Positions 53,360 to 61,245 of a stretch of DNA of 64,000 bases are shown one piece after another (the stretch's first letter is position 1; each line of letters begins with the position of its first letter). The DNA is taken from assembly GCA_947474675.1 (NCBI GenBank), contig CANJKA010000002.1, positions 1-64,000 on the forward strand, written 5' to 3'. Below the pieces are notes generated by a model. The model ran no database searches and had not been told where the DNA came from. It saw only the letters and a list, made by a program, of their open reading frames with translations. Source of the DNA: Flavobacteriales bacterium. GTDB taxonomy: Bacteria > Bacteroidota > Bacteroidia > Flavobacteriales_D > Crocinitomicaceae. A program made the position numbers and the translations under genes.

Positions 53360-53393
53360 TCACACAAGATTTAAATGAATAAACCTTGTGTGA
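53360..53393. other. Intercistronic hairpin between norB and norQ
   Basis: TCACACAAG (53360-53368) pairs with CTTGTGTGA (53385-53393), extended inward by TTTA/TAAA after a mismatch. It has no T tract in the direction of transcription. It may stabilise the norCB message or reduce read-through into norQD. Confidence 0.6.
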
Positions 53394-53417
53394 AATTTGT
53401 AATGATTAATTAAACTA

Positions 53418-54761
53418 TTATAGTGGATTGTTTTCTACTAAAGCTTCATCATTTGGTGTTCCGAATCGAACAAACTCAATGATATAGCAAATAATACCAG
53501 ATGTAAACAAAGTCGCACACAAAACAAGAATTAAAAAGTGAGGTTGAATTTCTTTTTGAACTTCTCCAAAATCAAGCCCCATTTTTCTTTCTAAATAAAC
53601 TTGAGCAACACCAGCAACACCAAAAGCAACCGTCATTCCAATCATCCCAATGTTTGACAACCAAAATGCTAATTTTCCAGTCGTAGTATCAAACAATTTT
53701 CTTCCAGTAAGATTTGGAAGAGCATAACTGATAATTGCTAAAACGATCATTGCGTATGCCCCCCAGAATGCTAAGTGACCATGCATTGCCGTAACTAAAG
53801 TACCGTGTGTGTATTTATTAACTTGAGGAAGCGTATGAGCTAACCCTAATAATCCAGCACCAACAAATGACATAATCGCAGTTCCTAACGTCCAACTTAA
53901 AGCAATTTTGTTCGGATGTTTTTTCTCGCCCTTACTATACATTTTGAAAGCAAAGAGAGCCATGGCTAAGAAAGCGAGAGGTTCAAGAGTAGAGAATATT
54001 CCCCCTACGATAAGCCAAACTTTACCTACACCAATAAAGTAATAATGATGACCAGTTCCTAGGATACCTGAGATAAAAGTCAAACCAACAATTACATACA
54101 ACCATTTTTCAATAACTTCTCTATCTACACCAGTGATTTTGATTAACAAGAAAGCTAAAATACCTCCCATAATTAATTCCCAAACACCTTCAACCCATAA
54201 ATGGACAACCCACCAGCGGAAGAATGAATCCATCGTTTGATTATCAAACCAAATCATACCAGGCAAATAAAGTAAAGCTGCAAACACTAACCCCATTGTT
54301 AAAACAAGTGATGTTGTTGTTCGTTTTTTTCCTTTAAAAAGTGTCACAACAATGATTCCTAAAAAGGTAAGAACATTTACTACGACAAGGAAATCAAGAG
54401 GACGAGGAATTTCTAAAAACTTTCTACCTTCCCAATAGTTAAAGTGAAAACCTACTATTGAAACTACTCCAACTAAAGCAAGAGAAATCAATTGAACGTA
54501 TGCTAATTTAACACTAACCAATTCATTTTCTGACTCTTCCGGAATAATATAATAAGCAGCCCCCATAAAACCAGACAATAACCAAACAACCAATAAATTG
54601 GTATGTACAGCTCTTGAAGTATTAAATGGAATTATGTTATGCAATGAATCGAATCCCATATGAGCAAACCCCATAATGAAACCGTATATTATCTGAAGCG
54701 ATAATAATAGCATAGATAAGGCAAAAAACCAATATGCTACTTTTTGTGATTTATATTTCAT
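53418..54761 (-). CDS. norB: Nitric oxide reductase subunit B (cNOR catalytic subunit)
   Basis: A 447-residue, 12-helix heme-copper-oxidase relative that reduces 2 NO to N2O using electrons from NorC. The ligands expected from Pseudomonas NorB are visible: His53 and His329 for low-spin heme b, His327 for heme b3, and for the non-heme iron His187 (VVHLWVE), His238/His239 (GTGHHYYF) with Glu191. Glu260 (STLEPLAF) matches the third key Glu. There is no N-terminal quinol-oxidase extension, so it is the cytochrome c-dependent type. It lies 24 nt after norC. Confidence 0.95.
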   Translation of the reverse strand: MKYKSQKVAYWFFALSMLLLSLQIIYGFIMGFAHMGFDSLHNIIPFNTSRAVHTNLLVVWLLSGFMGAAYYIIPEESENELVSVKLAYVQLISLALVGVVSIVGFHFNYWEGRKFLEIPRPLDFLVVVNVLTFLGIIVVTLFKGKKRTTTSLVLTMGLVFAALLYLPGMIWFDNQTMDSFFRWWVVHLWVEGVWELIMGGILAFLLIKITGVDREVIEKWLYVIVGLTFISGILGTGHHYYFIGVGKVWLIVGGIFSTLEPLAFLAMALFAFKMYSKGEKKHPNKIALSWTLGTAIMSFVGAGLLGLAHTLPQVNKYTHGTLVTAMHGHLAFWGAYAMIVLAIISYALPNLTGRKLFDTTTGKLAFWLSNIGMIGMTVAFGVAGVAQVYLERKMGLDFGEVQKEIQPHFLILVLCATLFTSGIICYIIEFVRFGTPNDEALVENNPL

Positions 54762-54785
54762 GATTTTAAATTTTTAATGGATAAA

Positions 54786-55211
54786 TTATTGTTTTAAATC
54801 CGGTTTTGGAGGAAAACCATTTAAATCTATTTCTCCAATCCATTTTAAGAATGAGACTACATCATTTGCGTCTTTTTCTGAGAAACCATAAGCTACCATT
54901 TTTCTACCTCTTGGTGCCCATGGTACTTTTGACATAAGAGCAGCTTTAATGTACGCCTCTCCTCTTCTTTCGAAAACTTTCGTTAATTCAGGTGCGTAAT
55001 AAGCTCCTTCACCTAAAATTGTATGACATCCCATACAATTATTTGATTCCCAAATTACTTTTCCTCTAATAACTTCTGGAGTTATGTTTTCTTCATGTGT
55101 TCTTTTAGGAACTTCTTTTGTTAATGAAGTCCATGATAATCCTAAAAATATAGCAAAGGTTACAATAGTTCCTCCTAGAAAAAATGCTCTTGCTTGTGAT
55201 TTTGACAACAT
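54786..55211 (-). CDS. norC: Nitric oxide reductase subunit C (membrane c-type cytochrome)
   Basis: A 141-residue protein with one N-terminal transmembrane helix (about 9-28) and a cytochrome c domain with heme motif NCMGCH (Cys59/Cys62/His63). The axial Met is probably in GRKMVAYGF. The segment WESNNCMGCHTILGEGAYYAPELTKVFERRG is the NorC signature. It passes electrons from periplasmic cytochromes to NorB. It is the first gene of norCBQDEF. A CRP/FNR-type dyad and -7-like box precede it. Confidence 0.95.
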   Translation of the reverse strand: MLSKSQARAFFLGGTIVTFAIFLGLSWTSLTKEVPKRTHEENITPEVIRGKVIWESNNCMGCHTILGEGAYYAPELTKVFERRGEAYIKAALMSKVPWAPRGRKMVAYGFSEKDANDVVSFLKWIGEIDLNGFPPKPDLKQ

Positions 55212-55326
55212 AATTTTATTGATTTATGAGTAAATATTTCCTATTTATCTGATACTTTTTACGTGTTGTTTTTTCCATTCATTTCATTTTTTAGTTTATA
55301 ACATTATATAAATAATTCTTTGATTG

Positions 55327-55334
55327 TAAAATTA
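55327..55334 (-). promoter_or_regulatory. norC -7-like box (TAATTTTA, minus strand)
   Basis: One base off TAnnTTTG. It lies 22 nt downstream of the dyad at 55357, the same distance as in three other promoters of this region. Transcript start is expected near 55322, giving a leader of about 110 nt. Confidence 0.65.
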
Positions 55335-55356
55335 GGTATGATGAAAGTATAAAAAC

Positions 55357-55370
55357 ATGAGCAATATCAT
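55357..55370 (-). promoter_or_regulatory. CRP/FNR-type operator of the norC promoter: ATGA-N6-TCAT
   Basis: ATGA-GCAATA-TCAT, extended to a 16-bp CATGA-N6-TCATG inverted repeat. Spacing and half-site (TGA-N6-TCA) fit a CRP/FNR-superfamily site. The centre is at about -41.5 from the expected norC start. Confidence 0.75.
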
Positions 55371-55464
55371 GAATAGAAGATAAAAACATCTTTTATTATA
55401 AATAAAACAATACATCTTAATTAAATACTTGATTAACAATTGCTTAAATAAAACATATTACTAT

Positions 55465-55478
55465 GTGATATTAATCAT
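55465..55478 (+). promoter_or_regulatory. CRP/FNR-type operator of the sulP-CA promoter: GTGA-N6-TCAT
   Basis: GTGA-TATTAA-TCAT, with the inner core TGAT-N4-ATCA like an FNR box. It ends 22 nt before the -7 box at 55501. Confidence 0.75.
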
Positions 55479-55500
55479 ATTTAAGAAAAAGTAACAATAG

Positions 55501-55508
55501 TATTTTTG
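55501..55508 (+). promoter_or_regulatory. -7 box (TATTTTTG) for the SulP-carbonic anhydrase gene
   Basis: Exact TAnnTTTG match. Transcript start is expected near 55513, with a leader of about 74 nt. Confidence 0.7.
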
Positions 55509-55586
55509 TTGAAAATTATATCGTAAGAAAAATAAAAAATTAAGGAATAAAAGTCAAATCATAAATTACACAAAAAAAATAATATT

Positions 55587-57746
55587 ATGTTTTCAAATAT
55601 AAAAAAAGATATACCAGCAAGTTTGGTCGTTTTTTTAGTCGCACTTCCTCTTTGTCTAGGTGTTGCACTTGCAAGTGGAGCACCATTATTGTCAGGAATT
55701 ATTTCAGGAGTAGTTGGAGGAATTGTTGTTGGATATTTAAGCGAATCGCATACAAGTGTAAGTGGACCCGCGGCAGGTTTAACTGCGGTAGTTTTATCAG
55801 CAATAACACAATTAGGATCCTTTGAGATATTTTTATTAGCAGTCGTAATAGCAGGATTCATACAACTTCTTGTAGGGATTGCAAAAGGAGGAATTATTGC
55901 TAATTACATTCCATCTGATGTTATAAAAGGATTATTAGCTGCTATCGGAATAATTTTAATTTTAAAACAAATACCTCATGCGGTAGGCTTTGATAGAAAC
56001 ACATTAGATGATTTCACATTTTTTCAAAAAGATGGTGAAAATACATTTAGTGAATTACTGGGTATTTTTTCGTGGTTTTCTTGGGGAGCAATAATTACGT
56101 CAATTTTATCAATCCTAATATTGATTTTTTGGGATAAAACACCCATGAAAAAAATAAAAACATTTCCTGCATCTTTGTTTGTAGTTATTTTTGGTGTATT
56201 CTTAAATCTTATTTTCAAAGCTTATTTTCCTTCCATTGCAATAACCGAAAAAAACGTAGTAAACATCCCTGCTTTTTCTGGATTTAGTTCGATGATTACT
56301 TTTCCAGATTTTAAAAGTATTGGAAATTTTCAAGTTTGGGGTGTTGCATTTACAATTGCAGTTGTTGCTTCTATTGAAACGTTATTGAACCTTGAAGCTA
56401 CTGAAAATTTGGATCCTCACAAAAGAACAGCATCACCAAACAGAGAGTTAAAAGCACAAGGAATTGGCAATATAGTATCTGGTTTATTAGGAGGGATTCC
56501 AGTAACATCTGTAATAGTTAGAGGATCAGTCAACATACACGCAGGAGCAGAAACAAAATTATCAGCTATATTACATGGCGTATTTTTGTTATTAAGTATT
56601 CTTTTCTTGAGTCCTGTATTAAATTATATTCCATTAGCTTCATTAGCTTCAATTTTATTAATAACAGGGTACAAATTGACCAAAATTTCTCTCTTCAAAG
56701 AAATGTACAAAAAGGGATTGAATCAATTTATTCCGTTTATCTCAACAATTTTAGCTATTGTTTTTACTGATTTGCTTATTGGAGTAATAATAGGATTGGC
56801 CGTCAGTGTTTTTTACATTTTAAAAAGTAATTTTAAAAATCCATTTATTCTTAGAAAAGAAACGCTACACGCAAGTGAAATTGTAAGAATTGAATTACCA
56901 AACCAGGTTTCATTTTTAAATAAAGCTTCTATTAAAGCAACTTTATGGAGTATTCCTAGAGGAACTAAAGTTGTGATAGACGCAACGCATGCAGATTTTA
57001 TTGATGATGATATTTTAGAAATTATTTTAGACTTTAAAAACATAATATCAAAAGATAAAAAAATTAAAGTCAATATAATTGGATTAAAAAAACATTACGA
57101 ATTAGATGATCAAATTCAGTTTGTAGATGTTTTAGACAAAGCTCAACAAGAAAAAATGACTTCCTCCGAAATTATAGATATATTAAAAAAAGGCAATGAA
57201 CGTTTTGTCAAAGGAAAGTCAGCTGAGAAATATTTAAATCATCAAGTAAACGCGACATCATTTGGACAAAATCCTTTTGCTGTTTTTTTAAGCTGTATAG
57301 ACAGTAGAACAACTGCTGAACATATTTTTGACCTAGGTTTAGGTGATGTATTTTGTGTCAGAAATGCTGGCGGTGTCGTCAATGAAGATGTTCTTGGAAG
57401 TATAGAATTTGCTTCTAAAATAGCAGGAGTGAAACTGATCGTTGTTTTAGGTCATACAAAATGTGGGGCAATTACAGGGGCATGTGACCATATTCAATTA
57501 GGAAATCTAACAGGTCTTTTGAATAAAATAAAACCTTCGATAGAAAATGAAAAGACTATTTTAGAAAATAGAACTGGTTCAAATTTACATTTTGTAAACA
57601 AAGTAGCAGAACAAAACGTCTTCCATACAATAGAACGAATTAGAAATGAAAGTCAAATCATAGCAGAACTGGAACAAGAATCCAAAATAAAAATTATTGG
57701 AGGATTGTATAACGTAGAAACAGGAATCGTAAATTTTTATGATTAA
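55587..57746 (+). CDS. SulP family anion transporter fused to STAS and beta-carbonic anhydrase domains
   Basis: A 719-residue three-part protein. Residues about 1-400 are the SulP/SLC26 membrane domain (start DIPASLVVFLVALPLCLGVALASGAP, then SGPAAGLTAVVLSAI). About 425-530 are STAS-like (IELPNQVSFLNKASIKATL). From about 535 a complete beta-carbonic anhydrase follows with zinc ligands Cys570, His623 and Cys626 (SCIDSR, GHTKCG) and the Asp572-Arg574 dyad. Such fusions couple bicarbonate transport with CO2/HCO3- interconversion. Here it has a promoter with the same operator as the denitrification genes. Bicarbonate as substrate is inferred from the fusion. Confidence 0.9.
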   Translation: MFSNIKKDIPASLVVFLVALPLCLGVALASGAPLLSGIISGVVGGIVVGYLSESHTSVSGPAAGLTAVVLSAITQLGSFEIFLLAVVIAGFIQLLVGIAKGGIIANYIPSDVIKGLLAAIGIILILKQIPHAVGFDRNTLDDFTFFQKDGENTFSELLGIFSWFSWGAIITSILSILILIFWDKTPMKKIKTFPASLFVVIFGVFLNLIFKAYFPSIAITEKNVVNIPAFSGFSSMITFPDFKSIGNFQVWGVAFTIAVVASIETLLNLEATENLDPHKRTASPNRELKAQGIGNIVSGLLGGIPVTSVIVRGSVNIHAGAETKLSAILHGVFLLLSILFLSPVLNYIPLASLASILLITGYKLTKISLFKEMYKKGLNQFIPFISTILAIVFTDLLIGVIIGLAVSVFYILKSNFKNPFILRKETLHASEIVRIELPNQVSFLNKASIKATLWSIPRGTKVVIDATHADFIDDDILEIILDFKNIISKDKKIKVNIIGLKKHYELDDQIQFVDVLDKAQQEKMTSSEIIDILKKGNERFVKGKSAEKYLNHQVNATSFGQNPFAVFLSCIDSRTTAEHIFDLGLGDVFCVRNAGGVVNEDVLGSIEFASKIAGVKLIVVLGHTKCGAITGACDHIQLGNLTGLLNKIKPSIENEKTILENRTGSNLHFVNKVAEQNVFHTIERIRNESQIIAELEQESKIKIIGGLYNVETGIVNFYD

Positions 57747-57751
57747 CTATT

Positions 57752-57917
57752 CTTAGGAGCTGTCAGGAAATAAAGTGCACAAATTTGAGGCAATTATTTT
57801 ATTCTTTATCAAGGCAAAATTTTCAAGCATAGCCTTAGTTACGGTTTAAAATTTTAACGAAGAAAAAGGATATAATAATCAGTCAAATGGGTAGTTTATT
57901 CCCTTACAACTCCTTAG
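57752..57917. repeat. MITE-like long imperfect inverted repeat, about 166 bp
   Basis: The outer arms (CTTAGGAGCTGTCAGGAAAT and the region around TTCCCTTACAACTCCTTAG), a middle pair ATTTGA/TCAAAT (57783-57788, 57883-57888) and an inner pair (TTATTTTATTCTTTATC with GAAGAAAAAGGATATAATAA; AAAATTTT on both sides) make one long fold around GCATAGCCTTAGTTACGG. No ORF is inside. It starts 6 nt past the sulP-CA stop and may also serve as its terminator. Confidence 0.65.
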
Positions 57918-57966
57918 TAAGAATCTTTATACTTTCTCTATAAGGTTAATATATAATCTCCAAGCT

Positions 57967-58593
57967 ATGACCAAAATTATACTCGTTCTACTTTGTGTTT
58001 TTTTGTTAAATTTTCTTTTTTCACAAAGTTGTATTAAACATACTAACGAGACAACAACAACATTTTTAGAAAACAATAAACCAACTGATAACGCTAAAAT
58101 TTTAGGAAAAATCATTGAAACAAAAGAATGGAATGATTCAATCAATCTACTTTTTGTTTTTTATTCTGTTTCTAGAATGGAAAGAGCTGAAGATAGGCAA
58201 TGGAAAATAACTGAAATAAAAGGGTATGTTTTTATTCCCGAAAATGATTCTGTTTTCAAACGAATTTATATCGACACTTATGCTCAACAAGGTTCTATCG
58301 CAACAATAGACACTCTTTTTTTTACAAACGCAGATAAAGATGCTTCAAAAGAACTCGTAATCCTTTGTAAATGGGATTCTAAAGACACTGAAGGAAACCC
58401 ATCAAAAATATATCATGCTTTTTTTTACGACAACTTTCAATATAACAATCAAACAGAAGAACTTAATGTTTTATCCGATTTTGAAACAGTTTTTGGCAAT
58501 CAATTCGAAGGAATGAATAAAAAAGGGAAATTAATTACTGCCAAGTATAAATCAATTGTTCAAATAAATAAAAAATTAAAAAAAATTATTTAA
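57967..58593 (+). CDS. Secreted protein of unknown function
   Basis: A 208-residue protein with a signal peptide (about 1-22, ending LFSQ). The mature part is beta-rich with KGYVFIPENDSVFKRIYID and an Asp-rich loop TIDTLFFTNADKDASKELVILCKWD, reminiscent of FG-GAP/VCBS calcium loops, and a charged C-terminus (KKLKKII). I do not recognise a family. It lies between the sulP-CA gene and the nirS operon. I found no copy of the RTGA-N6-WCAT operator in front of it. Confidence 0.5.
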   Translation: MTKIILVLLCVFLLNFLFSQSCIKHTNETTTTFLENNKPTDNAKILGKIIETKEWNDSINLLFVFYSVSRMERAEDRQWKITEIKGYVFIPENDSVFKRIYIDTYAQQGSIATIDTLFFTNADKDASKELVILCKWDSKDTEGNPSKIYHAFFYDNFQYNNQTEELNVLSDFETVFGNQFEGMNKKGKLITAKYKSIVQINKKLKKII

Positions 58594-58846
58594 TAAAATT
58601 CTACCACTTAATTATTCCAATTAATTAAAAGTTTTTATTAGTTTTTAAAATTATTTAGCACTCCAAAACCTAAATAAAAACAACTGAATCACAAACAGTT
58701 AACCTTAAAAATAAAATAGTTAAAACAAAATTAAAAGCTATTAAAAATCATTTTTAAGTCCAACAAATAAAAAATAAATACAATATAACTAATTGATTTT
58801 CAATATGTTAATTTTTATTTAAAATTAGTAAAAAATGCTTCAAAAC
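58594..58846. other. AT-rich intergenic stretch before the nirS operon
   Basis: About 250 nt, with long A/T runs and no coding frame. It leads into the operator at 58847. No hairpin terminator was recognised for the gene before it. Confidence 0.5.
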
Positions 58847-58860
58847 ATGAGGAAGAACAT
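58847..58860 (+). promoter_or_regulatory. CRP/FNR-type operator of the cytochrome c-nirS promoter: ATGA-N6-ACAT
   Basis: ATGA-GGAAGA-ACAT, one base from the ATGA-N6-TCAT dyad. It ends 22 nt before the -7 box at 58883. It is the weakest of the four copies. Confidence 0.65.
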
Positions 58861-58882
58861 AGAAGACAAAAAAGTCTTTATA

Positions 58883-58890
58883 TATCTTTG
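58883..58890 (+). promoter_or_regulatory. -7 box (TATCTTTG) of the cytochrome c-nirS operon
   Basis: Exact TAnnTTTG match, 38 nt before the start codon at 58929. Confidence 0.7.
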
Positions 58891-58928
58891 TTATAAGAAA
58901 TAATAACAATACATTAAAATTAAAGATC

Positions 58929-59369
58929 ATGAAAAAAAGTTTATTAGTACTCGGATTAATTGCATTAGTTACTCAAGGATTTATTAAATCAAAAGATGTT
59001 AATGAAAGAAAAGCGATCGCTAACAAAGAAGTAGTTAATGAACCATTACAAAATGTAACAAAAGGAAAAGATGTTTATACAAGAGTATGTTCTGCTTGTC
59101 ATCAATTAACAGGAGCGGGAATACCAGGAGCATTTCCTCCATTGGCAAAATCAGATTACTTAAACAAAGATGTTACAAGAGCAATCAAATCTGTCTTAAA
59201 TGGTGTTACAGGAGAAGTTACTGTAAATGGAACAAAATTCAACAGCGTTATGCCTAGCCAAAAAACATTAACAGATCAAGAAATAGCTGATGTTTTAACC
59301 TACGTATATAGCAGCTGGGGAAATTCTAAAAAAGTAGTAAAACCTGCAATGGTTAAAGCTTTAAGATAA
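58929..59369 (+). CDS. Periplasmic c-type cytochrome, probable electron donor to NirS
   Basis: A 146-residue exported cytochrome c with heme motif VCSACHQ (Cys54/Cys57/His58) and likely axial Met in NSVMPS. The domain GAGIPGAFPPLAKSDYLNKDVTRAIKSVLNGVTGEVTVNGTKFNSVMPSQ closely resembles the cytochrome c domain fused to the C-terminus of many Bacteroidota copper nitrite reductases. Here it is a separate gene 31 nt before nirS, so it probably supplies electrons to cytochrome cd1. The start is preceded by a good -7 box and operator. Confidence 0.85.
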   Translation: MKKSLLVLGLIALVTQGFIKSKDVNERKAIANKEVVNEPLQNVTKGKDVYTRVCSACHQLTGAGIPGAFPPLAKSDYLNKDVTRAIKSVLNGVTGEVTVNGTKFNSVMPSQKTLTDQEIADVLTYVYSSWGNSKKVVKPAMVKALR

Positions 59370-59400
59370 AAACGAATCATTAAAAATAAATACAAAAAAG

Positions 59401-61071
59401 ATGAAAACAAAACACAAATTAATACTCGCAACAGCTATTCTAGGAGCAGCATTTAGCTTCAAGAAAAGCAATAATGACGAAGTTTCAATAAGTAAATATT
59501 ATAAAGTTGCAGCTCCAACTGATAGTATTAAAATAACAGCTGATGAAATGGCTTTGGCCAGTGACATTTACTTTGACAAATGCGCTGGTTGTCACGGATC
59601 TAAAAGAAAAGGAGCAACTGGACCCTCATTATTACCAAATGGAGATGCAAAATATCTAGCAACAAAAGTACTTGGTGCTGCAGGTTTAAGAGCATTTATT
59701 GAAAATGGTACACCTAATGGAATGCCAGAATGGAAAGGGATAATTTCAGATAAAGACATTGAAATTTTAACTCGATTCCTTCAAGTTGAGCCACCAGTAA
59801 CGCCTCCTTTCGAAATGAAAGAAATCCAAGCTTCTTGGAATCTAATCATTCCAGTTGCAAAAAGACCAACAACTGTTCAACACAAAAGAAATTTAAAAAA
59901 TTATTTTGGGGTGATCATGAGAGATGCTGGGAAAGTAGCAATTATTGATGGAGACACGAAAGAAAAAATAGCCGTATTAAAAACTGGTTTTGCTGTCCAT
60001 ATCTTACGTCCTTCTGATGACGGTCGTTACTTCTACTCTATCGGACGTGATGGAAGAATTTCAATGATCGATTTATTTCCTGAAGTTCCAGTAATTGTTG
60101 CCGAATTAAGATGTGCATTCGATGCAAGATCAATTGAAGTTAGTAAATACAAAGGTCCAAAAGGTGATTTCTTAGATAAATATTTAATTGCTGGAGGATA
60201 TAATCCAAGTCATTTTGTTATCATGGATGCCTTAACACTTGAACCGATTAGTGTAACAAAAACAAGTGGAAATGCATGTAATGGAGCTAAAGAATTTGTT
60301 GAAGAAGCACGTGTTGCATCAATTGTTGCTTCACACACAGATCCAATTTGGGTAGTAAACGTAAAAGAAACAGGAATGGTTTGGTTAGTTGACTATACAG
60401 ATCCAAGAAATCCTCAATCTACGCAAATTCCAACTGCTCGTTTCTTACACGATGGTGGATGGGATGTTACAGGAAAATATTTCTTAGTAGCTGCCAATGC
60501 AAGTAATAAAATTGTAGTAATCGATGTTCCTAATAAAAAATTGGTAACAATCATTGAAACAGGAGTTAAACCTCATCCAGGAAGAGGTGGGAATATTAAA
60601 AATAATTTAGGCGAACTTTGGTTTACAAGTCACCTAGGAGATAATAAAATATCTTTCATCAAAACAGATGCAGGAAAAGGTCAATGGACAGTGGTAAAAG
60701 AAATTCAATGTCCAGGAGTTGGTGGTGGTTCATTATTTGTGAAAACAAATCCAACATCAAAAAACATTTGGGTAGATAGAACACTTAACCCTGATGCAGC
60801 TTTAAATTCTTGTGTTGATGTTTTCGATGTTGCAACCTTAAAACACAAAGCAACAATCACGATGCCAGAAGGTGTAAGTGGAAGAATGGTTCACATGGAA
60901 TACAACGAAACAGGTACAGAAGTTTGGATCTCTGTTTTCATGGGAAAAACAAGTGCTCTGTTAATTTATGATGATGCTACTTTAAAATTAAAACAAATTA
61001 TTAAAGGAGATTGGGTTCAAAATCCAACAGGTAAATTTAACATCTACAATACAACAAAAGATATTTATTAA
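59401..61071 (+). CDS. nirS: Cytochrome cd1 nitrite reductase (NO-forming)
   Basis: A 556-residue periplasmic enzyme that reduces nitrite to NO. Signal-like N-terminus (about 1-20), then a heme c domain with CAGCH (61-65), and an eight-bladed propeller that binds heme d1. Key residues match Pseudomonas/Paracoccus NirS: heme d1 ligand His200 (FAVHILRPS), and active-site His350 (RFLHDGGWD) and His392 (KPHPGRG). AANASNKIVVIDVP and SIGRDGRISMIDLF are further signatures. No d1-biosynthesis genes are in the window, so they must lie elsewhere. It shares a transcript with the upstream cytochrome. Confidence 0.95.
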   Translation: MKTKHKLILATAILGAAFSFKKSNNDEVSISKYYKVAAPTDSIKITADEMALASDIYFDKCAGCHGSKRKGATGPSLLPNGDAKYLATKVLGAAGLRAFIENGTPNGMPEWKGIISDKDIEILTRFLQVEPPVTPPFEMKEIQASWNLIIPVAKRPTTVQHKRNLKNYFGVIMRDAGKVAIIDGDTKEKIAVLKTGFAVHILRPSDDGRYFYSIGRDGRISMIDLFPEVPVIVAELRCAFDARSIEVSKYKGPKGDFLDKYLIAGGYNPSHFVIMDALTLEPISVTKTSGNACNGAKEFVEEARVASIVASHTDPIWVVNVKETGMVWLVDYTDPRNPQSTQIPTARFLHDGGWDVTGKYFLVAANASNKIVVIDVPNKKLVTIIETGVKPHPGRGGNIKNNLGELWFTSHLGDNKISFIKTDAGKGQWTVVKEIQCPGVGGGSLFVKTNPTSKNIWVDRTLNPDAALNSCVDVFDVATLKHKATITMPEGVSGRMVHMEYNETGTEVWISVFMGKTSALLIYDDATLKLKQIIKGDWVQNPTGKFNIYNTTKDIY

Positions 61072-61089
61072 CAACACAAATAATCTTGG

Positions 61090-61118
61090 AAAAGGGTAAG
61101 TTTCCTTACCCTTTTTTT
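61090..61118 (+). terminator. Rho-independent terminator after nirS
   Basis: AAAAGGGTAAG (61090-61100), loop TTTC, CTTACCCTTTT (61105-61115), then further Ts. Confidence 0.88.
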
Positions 61119-61175
61119 ACGCTTTAAAATCTTGATAATCAATAATATAAAAACATGATAAACATCTAAAATTAA

Positions 61176-61189
61176 ATGACTTAAATCAT
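61176..61189 (+). promoter_or_regulatory. CRP/FNR-type operator of the HmuY-like gene promoter: ATGA-N6-TCAT
   Basis: ATGA-CTTAAA-TCAT, a perfect dyad that ends 22 nt before the -7 box at 61212. Confidence 0.72.
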
Positions 61190-61211
61190 ATTTTAAAACA
61201 GCTAAAACAAG

Positions 61212-61219
61212 CATTTTTG
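61212..61219 (+). promoter_or_regulatory. -7-like box (CATTTTTG) for the HmuY-like gene
   Basis: One base off TAnnTTTG, with the same spacing to its operator as in the norC, sulP-CA and nirS promoters. It lies 26 nt before the ATG at 61246. Confidence 0.6.
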
Positions 61220-61245
61220 TAGTGTAAATTTTTAAATAAAGAAAC

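Noticed and set aside
55429..55443. FNR box TTGATTAACAATTG upstream of norC/sulP
   Set aside because: The right half is AATTG, not ATCAA, and it does not have the 22-nt spacing to a -7 box.
59401..61071. NirK or another copper nitrite reductase
   Set aside because: No copper-binding cupredoxin motifs; the heme c CxxCH plus propeller histidines HDGGWD and PHPGRG identify cytochrome cd1.
61151..61165. A second operator copy near the HmuY-like gene (ACATGATAAACATC)
   Set aside because: The second half-site does not match, and its spacing to the -7 box differs from the other four promoters.
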